Source: Bacteroidota bacterium (GTDB taxonomy: Bacteria; Bacteroidota; Ignavibacteria; SZUA-365). From it: a stretch of DNA of 15,502 nt. The stretch lies in NCBI GenBank assembly GCA_018224345.1, contig JAGTUW010000395.1, positions 1 through 15,502 of the forward strand. The letters are read 5' to 3'. The translations under genes were made by a program, and so were the position numbers. Shown here one piece after another: positions 1 to 6,962 of this stretch (positions within the stretch are counted from its first letter, which is position 1; every line of letters starts with the position of its first letter). The notes under the pieces were generated by a model. That model saw only the letters and a program-made list of their open reading frames with translations. It made no database searches and was not told the origin of the DNA.

Positions 1-201
1 CAGCATCTCTGCACGTATCTTCATACCTGTGCGACAGCCTTTCACAAATTTTATCATGATTGTCGGGTCGTCACTGAGGACGGAGCGTTGAGTGCAACGC
101 GCCTTTCCCTTTGCCGGGCAACGAAGCAGGTGCTGCGCAATGGTTTCGCGATAATCGGGATCAATGCACCGGAATCCATGTAGGTGCAGGGGCGCCTCCA
201 T
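1..201 (-). CDS. Uncertain partial ORF with four Cys residues, runs off the left edge
   Basis: An open frame of 67 codons starts at ATG 201-199 and continues past the left edge without a stop. An in-frame TGA lies two codons upstream, so the start must be this ATG or the adjoining GTG at 204. It begins about 25 bases after the stop of the leftward barrel gene, which would suit an operon, but I see no Shine-Dalgarno. Codon choice looks ordinary. The peptide has Cys at residues 12, 28, 36 and 56 and several basic residues, with no signal peptide or membrane segment. I do not recognise a family. It could be a chance open frame, since 67 codons is not long enough to be convincing. Confidence 0.3.
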   Translation of the reverse strand, partial: MEAPLHLHGFRCIDPDYRETIAQHLLRCPAKGKARCTQRSVLSDDPTIMIKFVKGCRTGMKIRAEML

Positions 202-226
202 CACTCAGAAGGGCACGCAGGGAAGA

Positions 227-937
227 TCAGAACAGGTAGCATACTCCGAGCGTATAGGCGTTTCCGTTGAGATTGATGCTGGAGCGGAATGGCTCTGTCT
301 GCAATGGATATTCGATCCCACCGGAGAAAACGGAGGATTGGGGAAAGCGGTTTTCCACTCCGATCTGTGGATCCCGGAACACAACTTCGAGGCGAAGGCC
401 AAAGGAATCGGAGAGCAGGTATTCCGCGCCGATGAGTACTTGAATCCCGACAGCCGGATCGGCGGAGACATGCCGGGCTTCGATTCCTGCGATTGAGTAG
501 ACCCGTCTGCCCGTGTACACACCCGCGCCACCGCCTATATAGGAGTCGAATCGATCAGTGGAGAATGGCAGTGAAAAGAGAATACTGCTTTCAACCAGCA
601 GGAAGCGAAATCCTCTGACATGTCTGCTTCCGACCTGATCTGTTTCCTCATCACTGGCAGAAACGAAATCTCCGCGCACATTCAATGCGACAGATGGAAC
701 GAAGTGGTATCTCCAGGACAGCGCGGTGCTCCAGGCGGCGCTCAGGTCCTCGCTGTGCAACCGTTGTGCAGGATCGGGAGATTGAGGGTAAGGGAAGATG
801 CGGCCGCGATCAGTGAACCCGGCGGAGAACGCGAGGCTGTGTCCGTCCCGCTGTGCGGTGACGGTCACCGTAAGCAGGAAAAACAGACACCCCCGAAGGA
901 GCACAGTAGAAAAATGCTGCCATCGGGGGTGTGTCAT
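227..937 (-). CDS. Small outer-membrane beta-barrel protein, exported
   Basis: Predicted 236-residue exported protein, probably a small (about 8-strand) outer-membrane barrel of the porin/OprF-like superfamily. Residues 1-28 form a signal peptide (hydrophobic core LLRGCLFFLLTVTV, cleavage after TVTA before Gln29). The mature part alternates polar and hydrophobic residues, contains glycine-rich turns such as SYIGGGAGVYTG, and ends in Tyr-Leu-Phe, the C-terminal aromatic expected of a BAM substrate. The ATG at 937 is the only start that keeps the signal peptide, with a weak GAG nearby. It lies 73 bases downstream of the PpiD-like gene and may be cotranscribed with it, which would pair a folding factor with one of its possible clients. 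The function is unknown and no catalytic motif is visible. Confidence 0.75.
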   Translation of the reverse strand: MTHPRWQHFSTVLLRGCLFFLLTVTVTAQRDGHSLAFSAGFTDRGRIFPYPQSPDPAQRLHSEDLSAAWSTALSWRYHFVPSVALNVRGDFVSASDEETDQVGSRHVRGFRFLLVESSILFSLPFSTDRFDSYIGGGAGVYTGRRVYSIAGIEARHVSADPAVGIQVLIGAEYLLSDSFGLRLEVVFRDPQIGVENRFPQSSVFSGGIEYPLQTEPFRSSINLNGNAYTLGVCYLF

Positions 938-1010
938 GTTGAATCTCGATTATTTATTTGAAGCCGTCTTTCTTCGCTCCAACTGTTACGATCCAAATCT
1001 CATGTATGCA

Positions 1011-3110
1011 TCAGCGATAGAATCTGTCGCGATTATCGGTGATGTTGATTTCATCACGTCGCTGTTCAAGCCAGGACTGAATGAAATCATTTTGCATCGA
1101 CGAAAGCAACTGTTGACGAATTTCCGGTTTTTTACTTTCATAGGCATTTTCGTCCAGATCGGATCTGTTGTCCAGGCGGGCAATGAAAATGCCGCGCTGG
1201 CCGCGGAACGGTTTGGTCGTCTCACCGACATCGAGCCGGAGAAGTCGCCCGATGTACGCCTGGTCGGCGCCGACATTCGGGATGCCGGTCTGAAGGCGGA
1301 ACGGTGGGGTCGTAGTCACGGAGAGATTCGGGTTGGCTGCGGCAATTTGTTCGAGTGAGGAGTTGTTGCCCGCGAGTTCTCTCGCCTTGTTGAGCGTATT
1401 CTGATTCTGCCGTTCGAAGATCACCTGTGGAGTGATTTGTTCACGGACTTCCTCCAGAGGACGATAGCCTGCAGAACGGCGGTCAGAAATCATTGCAACG
1501 ACGTAGCCACCACTGGCGCGATGAACGTCACTGATTGTACCGACGGAATTCTCGAATGCGAATTTGACCAATGCGGGGTTCGTTCCGATGTTCGGGATAT
1601 ATGAACCTGCCTGCTTCGCGAATTCCGGAGTCTCCTGCACGTCGAGATTTTGCGATGCAGCCTCGGCCTCGAAGCCGTTTTCTGAGGCGAAATAGGCGAA
1701 ATCGCGAGCGCGCTCGAACACGTTGTCGCGTGTTCCCGAACCTGCCCTGATAGTGAGGCGGATTTCAGCGAGCTTGAGCTCGCGTGCGGAGCGGTCATGA
1801 ACCTTGATGACATGGTAGCCGAATTGTGTTTTCACCGGTCCCTTGATTTCGCCGGGACGCGATCCGAACACCGCATCTTCAAATTCTTTCACCATCCGAT
1901 CCTTGCCAAACCAGGAGAGGTCCCCACCACGTTCGGCTGCACCGGGTTCCTCCGAGTATGTGGCTGCAAGCCTGGCGAAGTTTTCACCCGCGCGGGCTTT
2001 GGCCAGCACCTCTTCAGCCATGCGCTTCTGTTCATTCTCATCTTCGCCTCCATCGGTACGGAGGAGAATGTGAGAGGCATGATACAGCATGTCGTCGGAC
2101 TGCCGTTCATCGATAATCTTGTAGAGAGAAAGGCCGATTTCGGTTGGCAATGGACCAACGATCGAGCCTACAGGCTCGGAAAACACCTGAGTAGCGACCT
2201 CAGGCGAGACCTCGCCGCGTGAGAGCCAGCGCTCCGGGTCATAAGGTTCGGTGGAATTGGACTCGACCAACTCGAGAAAGTCCGTCCCCGTCTCTGCCAG
2301 CTCCCGAAGAGTACTGAGTTCGTTGACGATTGCGGCGGTATCTCCTTTGGACGGGACTTCATTGAACATGACGAACTTGAGCGTACGCATATCCTCGGTT
2401 TTGAAGCGGTCCTTGTTCTTCTCGTAGTAACGGGCGTATTCCTCCTCTGTCGGGGCGGCCGTGTCGTTCGCCGCGAAAACGCGAGGGTCGAACAGCACAT
2501 AGCTGGTGACGAAGTCTACATTCTCATCAATGAATTTCGATCGTATACGGCCTTCCGGAACGATCACGGCGGAGGTCAGCACATTCGTCAATTTGGACCG
2601 CAACAATTCCGAACGGAGTTGCGACTCGATTGAGATGAGCGCTTCCTGATTTTCGGGACCCGGATTGTTGAGGAACTGGAGATAGAGATCACGATTGAAC
2701 TGTCCGGTCGAATCCACGAAATACTGCGCGAGCAGTTGTGGCGGATCGTCGCCGAACACCCAGTCGGTGATTTCTTCATCGGCAACCGAAATACCGAAGT
2801 CATGTATTGCCTGCTCCACGATTGCCTGTGTGACGAAATCGTTCCACACCTGCTCACGTATCTGCATGTAATCGGTTTCGGAAAGATCTCCGCCCTCCTC
2901 TTCCTGTCGCTGTTGAGCGACTCGTTCGACGACCTCCTGAAATTCCTGGTAGGTAATAGACCGATCGCCTATTGTTCCAATTTCATTTGCCGATCCCTGC
3001 ATAATCGAACCGAGATCGAGATCACTGAACACCCAGAATGCAACGAAGATGACCGCGAACGCGATGATGAAAACGTGTGCGTTGTCACGCAATTTGGTCA
3101 TCATAGCCAT
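1011..3110 (-). CDS. PpiD/SurA-like peptidyl-prolyl isomerase, membrane-anchored periplasmic chaperone
   Basis: 699-residue periplasmic folding factor anchored in the inner membrane. It has a short cytoplasmic N-terminus, one transmembrane helix (about residues 13-29, VFIIAFAVIFVAFWVF) and a SurA_N/PpiD-type helical domain to about 195. Residues 240-340 look parvulin-like but lack the usual active-site pattern. A canonical parvulin (rotamase PPIC) domain follows at about 344-440, with HASHILLRT, the AERGGDLSWFG loop and the FGYHVIKVHD end strand. The C-terminal portion has further weak parvulin-like strands. The frame can be extended to a GTG at 3125, but that GTG overlaps the Shine-Dalgarno GGAG that lies 9 bases before ATG 3110, so ATG 3110 is chosen. 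A sigma70-like promoter lies just upstream. E. coli PpiD is about 620 residues, so this is a long member. Family assignment is secure. The name ppiD is likely but not proven. Confidence 0.9.
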   Translation of the reverse strand: MAMMTKLRDNAHVFIIAFAVIFVAFWVFSDLDLGSIMQGSANEIGTIGDRSITYQEFQEVVERVAQQRQEEEGGDLSETDYMQIREQVWNDFVTQAIVEQAIHDFGISVADEEITDWVFGDDPPQLLAQYFVDSTGQFNRDLYLQFLNNPGPENQEALISIESQLRSELLRSKLTNVLTSAVIVPEGRIRSKFIDENVDFVTSYVLFDPRVFAANDTAAPTEEEYARYYEKNKDRFKTEDMRTLKFVMFNEVPSKGDTAAIVNELSTLRELAETGTDFLELVESNSTEPYDPERWLSRGEVSPEVATQVFSEPVGSIVGPLPTEIGLSLYKIIDERQSDDMLYHASHILLRTDGGEDENEQKRMAEEVLAKARAGENFARLAATYSEEPGAAERGGDLSWFGKDRMVKEFEDAVFGSRPGEIKGPVKTQFGYHVIKVHDRSARELKLAEIRLTIRAGSGTRDNVFERARDFAYFASENGFEAEAASQNLDVQETPEFAKQAGSYIPNIGTNPALVKFAFENSVGTISDVHRASGGYVVAMISDRRSAGYRPLEEVREQITPQVIFERQNQNTLNKARELAGNNSSLEQIAAANPNLSVTTTPPFRLQTGIPNVGADQAYIGRLLRLDVGETTKPFRGQRGIFIARLDNRSDLDENAYESKKPEIRQQLLSSMQNDFIQSWLEQRRDEINITDNRDRFYR

Positions 3111-3119
3111 GTTTTTTTT

Positions 3120-3123
3120 CTCC
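3120..3123 (-). promoter_or_regulatory. Shine-Dalgarno GGAG that fixes the PpiD-like start
   Basis: GGAG followed by a run of eight A and one C, then ATG at 3110. The spacing of 9 is good, and the motif overlaps the alternative GTG start at 3125, which argues against that longer start. Confidence 0.7.
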
Positions 3124-3153
3124 ACGAATAAAGAACAAATCTACAAGCTGTTA

Positions 3154-3182
3154 AATATATACGAGATGTGTTTACGAAACAA
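3154..3182 (-). promoter_or_regulatory. Sigma70-like promoter for the PpiD-like gene
   Basis: On the minus strand a -35 TTGTTT (3182-3177) is followed after exactly 17 bases by a -10 TATATT (3159-3154), placing transcription start near 3147 and leaving an untranslated leader of roughly 37 bases before ATG 3110. It lies between the terminator of the PorV-like gene and this start, as expected for an independent transcription unit. Confidence 0.6.
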
Positions 3183-3229
3183 TGCATCGGAAAGGAACTT
3201 TGTAATGCGGAGGGGAAGGAATTTCCGGG

Positions 3230-3269
3230 GAAAGACGAAAAGCCCCGTTGTGGAAACCGCAACGGGGCT
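3230..3269 (-). terminator. Rho-independent terminator after the PorV/FadL-like gene
   Basis: A perfect 10-bp GC-rich stem (AGCCCCGTTG at 3241-3250 pairs with 3260-3269) can be extended by three more pairs to an AAA loop. On the minus strand the stem is followed by TTTCGTCTTT, an interrupted T-tract. It starts 23 bases after the stop codon at 3292, so it ends the leftward PorV-like transcript and insulates the PpiD-like promoter. Confidence 0.8.
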
Positions 3270-3291
3270 GGAAATACCGGTCATCCGCTGT

Positions 3292-4770
3292 TCAGAAACG
3301 ATAAACGATACCGACCATAAGGCGGGAGATATTGATCTCCTGATCGACACGGAAGGCGCTTACGGGCACATCGATGTCAGGATCGGTGTAATTGTAGGAA
3401 AACGTCTCGAAGTCTGACATGGTATATGCGAGGTGAAGTGTGAAATTATTTTCAAACATGTATCCCACACCCGCGGAGAGCGTTTTGACATCATAATCGG
3501 TGCGTCCTTCATCGGCCTTCCAGGGTGAGTAGCGGTATCCGAAACCGGCACGCAACGACAAGCCCGTGTTTGGTACGGTGAACTCACCGCCGACGCGGAA
3601 ATTGTTCGTGGCACGGAACAGCCTGCGGATATCGCGGTTCAGCGGCGTGGCATCGAAATTGTTTGTCGTGCCGAACTCCATATCGGTGTAATCGACCAGC
3701 TCAATATCTCCGCTGATAGTTGCGAAGGTGGTCGGAGACCAGGAAGCGCCGAAGCTGTAAATCGGTGTAGTGATGATGTCGTAGTTGTTGTTGTCAACAT
3801 TCAGCTCATAGCGGAGATTCGCATCCGAGAACCTGCTGTATCCTATTTTGGAGTAGTTCTCGTTGACGGCTATCATGTGTGCGGTTTGTACCGACATGCC
3901 GAAACGTGCTTTGTCGTTCATGTTGTAAAGAAAGCCGATACGCATGTTCCATCCGGAGAGATTCTGATCCCAGAATTCCTCGAGCTCGAGGAGCTGAAAA
4001 TCGGTCCGGGTTACATCGTCGATGCCGACAATTTCATCCTGCCAGACATTGTTGATGTCTTCTTCCAAAAAGAGCCGGTCATAGCGATAGGATCCGCTCA
4101 GGATGTTGAGCGAGAGGCCGACCATGGCATTGTGTGCGACTTCGATGCTCCCCCCGAAACTCCACTGATTGAGACTGCCCTGTTCGAACTGGTCGATGGT
4201 CTGCTGTACGCGATTTGCCACGGGGATAGCAAACCAGCCGGGCTGGCCTTCGTCAATATAGGAGAGCACGAGCGTGTCTTCGAGTCCGAGATTCCAGGCA
4301 AAATCGTATTCTTCGTCGCTGTTGAACAGAGAAGCCTGGATGGAGCTTTGCGGATTGAACACATCCATCTGAATCGTCCCCTGATAATCCAGCAGACGAT
4401 TGTATCCTGCTGCAAAGACGAAACTTCCACGTGCGACGGGAAAAGGGATTGCGAGATTGAGATTGGTCAGCGATGTACCGCGCGTGCTTCCGTTGAACGT
4501 CTGACCAAACATACTTGCATCATTGTTCATTCCGACATTTGAAAGACCGACGGAAAATTCCCGCACGCGAAGCTGACCAAGTCCGGCGGGGTTCCAATAC
4601 AGAGCGGACGCATCATCCGCGAGACCGACGAAGGCATTCCCCATGCCGGCGCTGCGTGTGCTGACCAGGTTTCCGCTGTGAGTCAGTCGCAGAGCGTCCT
4701 CGACGATTTGTGCGTATACCGCTGTGGATGAAAAGAAAAAGAGTATAAGAATGAACATCACGCGTTTCAT
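3292..4770 (-). CDS. PorV/OmpP1-FadL-like outer-membrane beta-barrel protein
   Basis: 492-residue outer-membrane protein. A signal peptide (MKRVMFILILFFFSSTAVYA, cleavage before Gln21) precedes the motif at about residues 40-66, with AGMGNAFVGLADDASALYWNPAG, which is typical of the PorV/UPF0164 and OmpP1/FadL/TodX group. The rest is amphipathic strand pattern with many aromatic residues and ends in Val-Tyr-Arg-Phe, a BAM-type C-terminus. FadL relatives take up hydrophobic compounds, while PorV relatives serve type IX secretion. Neither role can be decided here, and no type IX genes are present nearby. An upstream ATG at 4809 is open in frame, but ATG 4770 has an excellent GGAGGA and starts the signal peptide. 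A 12-bp hairpin precedes the Shine-Dalgarno and a terminator follows the gene. Confidence 0.87.
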   Translation of the reverse strand: MKRVMFILILFFFSSTAVYAQIVEDALRLTHSGNLVSTRSAGMGNAFVGLADDASALYWNPAGLGQLRVREFSVGLSNVGMNNDASMFGQTFNGSTRGTSLTNLNLAIPFPVARGSFVFAAGYNRLLDYQGTIQMDVFNPQSSIQASLFNSDEEYDFAWNLGLEDTLVLSYIDEGQPGWFAIPVANRVQQTIDQFEQGSLNQWSFGGSIEVAHNAMVGLSLNILSGSYRYDRLFLEEDINNVWQDEIVGIDDVTRTDFQLLELEEFWDQNLSGWNMRIGFLYNMNDKARFGMSVQTAHMIAVNENYSKIGYSRFSDANLRYELNVDNNNYDIITTPIYSFGASWSPTTFATISGDIELVDYTDMEFGTTNNFDATPLNRDIRRLFRATNNFRVGGEFTVPNTGLSLRAGFGYRYSPWKADEGRTDYDVKTLSAGVGYMFENNFTLHLAYTMSDFETFSYNYTDPDIDVPVSAFRVDQEINISRLMVGIVYRF

Positions 4771-4774
4771 ATTG

Positions 4775-4780
4775 TCCTCC
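4775..4780 (-). promoter_or_regulatory. Strong Shine-Dalgarno GGAGGA that fixes the PorV-like start
   Basis: GGAGGA is followed after 4 bases (CAAT) by ATG 4770. It decides against the in-frame ATG at 4809, which has no such site and lies in the loop of the upstream hairpin. Confidence 0.8.
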
Positions 4781-4787
4781 AGATAGA

Positions 4788-4825
4788 CCGAAGCGATGAG
4801 GTGTGTCATGTTGTCATCGCTTCGG
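4788..4825. repeat. Perfect 12-bp inverted repeat (hairpin) just upstream of the PorV-like ribosome site
   Basis: CCGAAGCGATGA (4788-4799) is the exact reverse complement of 4814-4825, separated by 14 bases. On the leftward transcript the hairpin ends 7 bases before GGAGGA of the PorV-like gene. It has no T-tract, so it is not a standard intrinsic terminator. It could be a 5' stabilising stem, a processing site between the repeat lipoprotein and PorV-like cistrons, or a protein-binding dyad. Confidence 0.7.
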
Positions 4826-4868
4826 GGAAAAACTCAAGGGAGAAAGATCGTTATTCACTGAATCGAAA

Positions 4869-5900
4869 TTACCGCGAACGGCTGCTGCCACCACCGGATG
4901 AACGTGAGCTCCCCCGGGATGATGATCCGCCGCTCCGTGTACCGGAACTGCCACCGCTGCTTCGGGAGGGCGGTGAGTACGACGGCCGGGAAGAGCCGGA
5001 TCTGTTACTGCTGCTGCCCCGGGATGGCGCGGTGGATTGCCGGGATGAACCGGAATTGCTGCGTGACGGCGCGGTGGATTCACGCGAGGAACCGGAATTG
5101 CTGCGTGACGGCGCGGTGGATTCACGCGAGGAACCGGAATTGCTGCGGGAGCGCGTGCTCTCCGTCGAACGGTTGCCTCCTGTAGAGGAGCGAGACGTTG
5201 CGCTTTCGGTCGACCGTGACCGTGTGGTTGTATTGTCAATCCTGCGCGAACGGCTGCTGTTTGTTTCCTGCGTACGTGAATTCAGCCGATCGAAGGATGT
5301 CCCCGTCGATGTACGTGAGCGAGTCGAACGAACATTTCCATCAACTCCGCTGCGGGTGACGCCGCTGGTCCGGGATGCGGAACTTCGTGTCACCCCATTT
5401 ATACGGGAACGGGAATCAAGTGTGCGCGTATTGCCGCTGGTTCGGATTCGCGTGCCGTCGGTACGTACCGCATAACTGGATCCGCCATAGTAAGGGCTTC
5501 CATAGTAAGGGCTTCCCCACCACGCAGAACCGTAATGATACGGACGATGCCAGTGCCAGGAGGGTCCATACCAGTAGGGATCCCAGTAAGAGTGATAGCC
5601 TCCGTGCCATGGTGAATGCCAGTCATAGTACCATGGATCGTAGTATGTCGACCAGACGGAGCCAAAGCGCAATGGGTAGTAAAAATTGAAGTACATACCC
5701 GAGCGCCGATTTCCGTCATAATAGTAATTGTTTGTGATGATGTTGCCGTCGTCCTCGTAGGTCTCCGAATAATCCGCGTATTCGTATTCGTGTTGCGGCG
5801 GATAATCCTCACGCATCGTAATCTGCGTATAACAGCCAGAGGTTCCGAGCATGATGGCAAATGAAGTAAGTGCGAGAAGTAAAGTAGAAATCCGTTTCAT
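4869..5900 (-). CDS. Tyr/Trp-rich and Ser/Arg-rich repeat lipoprotein, unknown function
   Basis: 343-residue predicted lipoprotein of strongly biased composition. A signal peptide with hydrophobic core STLLLALTSFAIML leads to Ser-Gly-Cys23, a slightly atypical lipobox with Thr at -3. Residues 30-60 are acidic and Tyr-rich. Residues 65-145 are packed with Tyr, Trp, His, Pro and Gly (e.g. YYDPWYYDWHSPWHGGYHSY). From about 150 to the end it is Ser/Arg/Thr/Gly-rich and highly basic, with a tandem 14-residue repeat (SNSGSSRESTAPSR) around 253-295. It appears intrinsically disordered after the aromatic section. The start is supported by AGGTG placed 4 bases before the ATG. I know of no function: adhesion, binding of polyanions or envelope packing are only guesses. 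The basic tail would be expected to bind acidic surface polymers. Confidence 0.75.
   Translation of the reverse strand: MKRISTLLLALTSFAIMLGTSGCYTQITMREDYPPQHEYEYADYSETYEDDGNIITNNYYYDGNRRSGMYFNFYYPLRFGSVWSTYYDPWYYDWHSPWHGGYHSYWDPYWYGPSWHWHRPYHYGSAWWGSPYYGSPYYGGSSYAVRTDGTRIRTSGNTRTLDSRSRINGVTRSSASRTSGVTRSGVDGNVRSTRSRTSTGTSFDRLNSRTQETNSSRSRRIDNTTTRSRSTESATSRSSTGGNRSTESTRSRSNSGSSRESTAPSRSNSGSSRESTAPSRSNSGSSRQSTAPSRGSSSNRSGSSRPSYSPPSRSSGGSSGTRSGGSSSRGSSRSSGGGSSRSR
5005..5155 (-). repeat. 42-bp tandem repeat inside the repeat lipoprotein gene
   Basis: Two identical 42-base units (5047-5088 and 5089-5130) are flanked by a diverged unit on the left (about 5005-5046) and a partial unit on the right (from 5131), about 3.5 copies in all. 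The unit is a multiple of three and encodes 14 residues, so copy changes keep the reading frame. Confidence 0.85.
5485..5514 (-). repeat. 15-bp tandem duplication encoding Gly-Ser-Pro-Tyr-Tyr
   Basis: Two exact copies of a 15-base unit (5485-5499 and 5500-5514) encode the doubled GSPYY segment at residues 129-138 of the repeat lipoprotein. This is a second site of in-frame repeat growth in the same gene. Confidence 0.75.
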
Positions 5901-6175
5901 GACACACCTCGTCAGTTCTAATTAGTGCTTCTATAAGTAGAACAAATTTCATGCCGTAAATAGATCCAATGTCGCGAAAGGCATGATGTACATTTCGAAG
6001 CACAATTCAATGTATGGGAAGCGGCGTCAAAAAAAAAGGCGTCCCGGAGTGACCTCATTCGGAGACAGTCACTGTATCACCCCCTCTACAATGATGGTGC
6101 AATGTGGCACCCTGTTGCCTGAAAAAAAACAGAACGTAGCCAAAGACCAGTGGCAGAGAGCCCGGGAAGGAGTGA
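5901..6175. other. 275-base intergenic region between the repeat lipoprotein and the YjbH-like gene
   Basis: The longest gene-free stretch in the window. It holds a putative leftward terminator (6029-6066), a direct repeat GGCGTC on either side of a run of nine A, and a weak 5-bp dyad around 6087-6103. The promoter of the repeat lipoprotein must lie in 5901-6028, which is AT-richer, but no -35/-10 pair there is convincing. No coding frame in it has a credible start and ribosome site. Confidence 0.5.
6029..6066 (-). terminator. Putative intrinsic terminator at the end of the six-gene leftward run
   Basis: On the minus strand GTCTC (6066-6062) can pair with GGGAC (6045-6041, one G-T pair). An inner GAG/CTC stem closes a four-base loop, and after three bases comes a run of nine T (6037-6029). 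The stem is bulged, so the call rests largely on the long T-run and its position about 110 bases after the last stop codon. Confidence 0.45.
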
Positions 6176-6952
6176 TCACAGATAACGGACGTACTGGATA
6201 CGGACGGAGCGAATGATTTTGTCATGCACGAAGTCCGAAGTGAGAAGATTCTTGAACAGAATGTCTGCGTTGAAACCGATGTTTGTGGAAACCCGAAACC
6301 CGGTGCCCAGCGATCCGTTCCAGAATCCGCGCTTATTGTGGTCATTGTCGAATGCGAAGTTGTATTCGAAGAGCCAGGAGACGATGGGGCCAATCGATTT
6401 CTCGGCACCGAGATACAGATTCGGATCGAAGTCGTCATCGTTGCGTTCGAGCGTGTAATTCATGCCGCCGTGGAAGCTGACCGTTCCCAGGAGCAGGTAA
6501 TTTTTACTCAGGGTCACAAAAAACCCTGGACTCTTGATCACGTACTGTCTCAGCGAAGGAGTCCACCCGTCATGTCCCTGGGAATCGAATCCAAGAACAA
6601 CTGCGGGATAGCGTAAGGTTTCTTCCGTGATGCGGTATCTGGCGGATATCCCCGGGAGGTTATTCCATGTGATGCCGCCACTTCCGATGATGCGTGTGCC
6701 ACCGAAGGAGATACCGACATTCAGATTGGGCATGAGGCCATAGGTGAAGCCGGCAAGGAGTCCTCCATCGGGATACAGGTACGTATCGATTGCGCCAGCC
6801 GTGGTGGGAATAATACCCGCGACAGGCATATCGACAAGAACGGTCGGGTCGATATTTGCCCGGTCACCAGCTGCACGCTGTGCAATGGCCGTAGTGGCAA
6901 ACAGAAGCAGAAACAGCGTCAGTACAGAGGATACATGGTAAGAAAGAATCAT
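6176..6952 (-). CDS. YjbH-like exported barrel protein, unknown function
   Basis: 258-residue exported protein. The signal peptide MILSYHVSSVLTLFLLLFATTAIA is cleaved before Gln25. The mature part has VDMPVAGIIPTTAGAIDTYLYPDGGLLAG, then IGSGGITWNNLPGISARYRI, AVVLGFDSQGHDGW and a C-terminal VRIQYVRYL, with the alternating pattern of an outer-membrane barrel. From memory this resembles YjbH-type or unnamed barrel proteins found in Chlorobi and related phyla. That is recollection, not a search result. The frame can be extended to ATG 7003, but that would overlap the fructose bisphosphatase gene by 41 bases and bury the signal peptide, so ATG 6952 is chosen. The gap to fbp is 10 bases and the ribosome site (GGAA) is weak, suggesting translation coupled to fbp. 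Confidence 0.75.
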   Translation of the reverse strand: MILSYHVSSVLTLFLLLFATTAIAQRAAGDRANIDPTVLVDMPVAGIIPTTAGAIDTYLYPDGGLLAGFTYGLMPNLNVGISFGGTRIIGSGGITWNNLPGISARYRITEETLRYPAVVLGFDSQGHDGWTPSLRQYVIKSPGFFVTLSKNYLLLGTVSFHGGMNYTLERNDDDFDPNLYLGAEKSIGPIVSWLFEYNFAFDNDHNKRGFWNGSLGTGFRVSTNIGFNADILFKNLLTSDFVHDKIIRSVRIQYVRYL

Positions 6953-6962
6953 GGAATTTCCG

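Noticed and set aside
85..118. Hairpin GCGTTG-AGTG-CAACGC followed by GCCTTTCCCTTT as a plus-strand terminator
   Set aside because: The stem is only 6 bp, the T-tract is interrupted by C, and no plus-strand gene ends there.
3877..4542. Plus-strand frame of 221 codons inside the PorV-like gene
   Set aside because: Antisense to a well-supported outer-membrane protein, with no ribosome site or recognisable domain.
4801..5475. Long plus-strand frame of 224 codons opposite the repeat lipoprotein, rich in Arg, Glu, Pro and Leu
   Set aside because: It is the mirror of the Ser/Arg repeats. Several antisense frames are open there because of the biased composition, it lacks a ribosome site, and the minus-strand gene has a signal peptide and a good Shine-Dalgarno.
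5931..5972. Promoter for the repeat lipoprotein from TTGTTC/TAATTA or TTTACG/TACTTA pairs
   Set aside because: Spacings are 15 bases and hexamers are poor, so neither pair is better than chance in an AT-rich leader.
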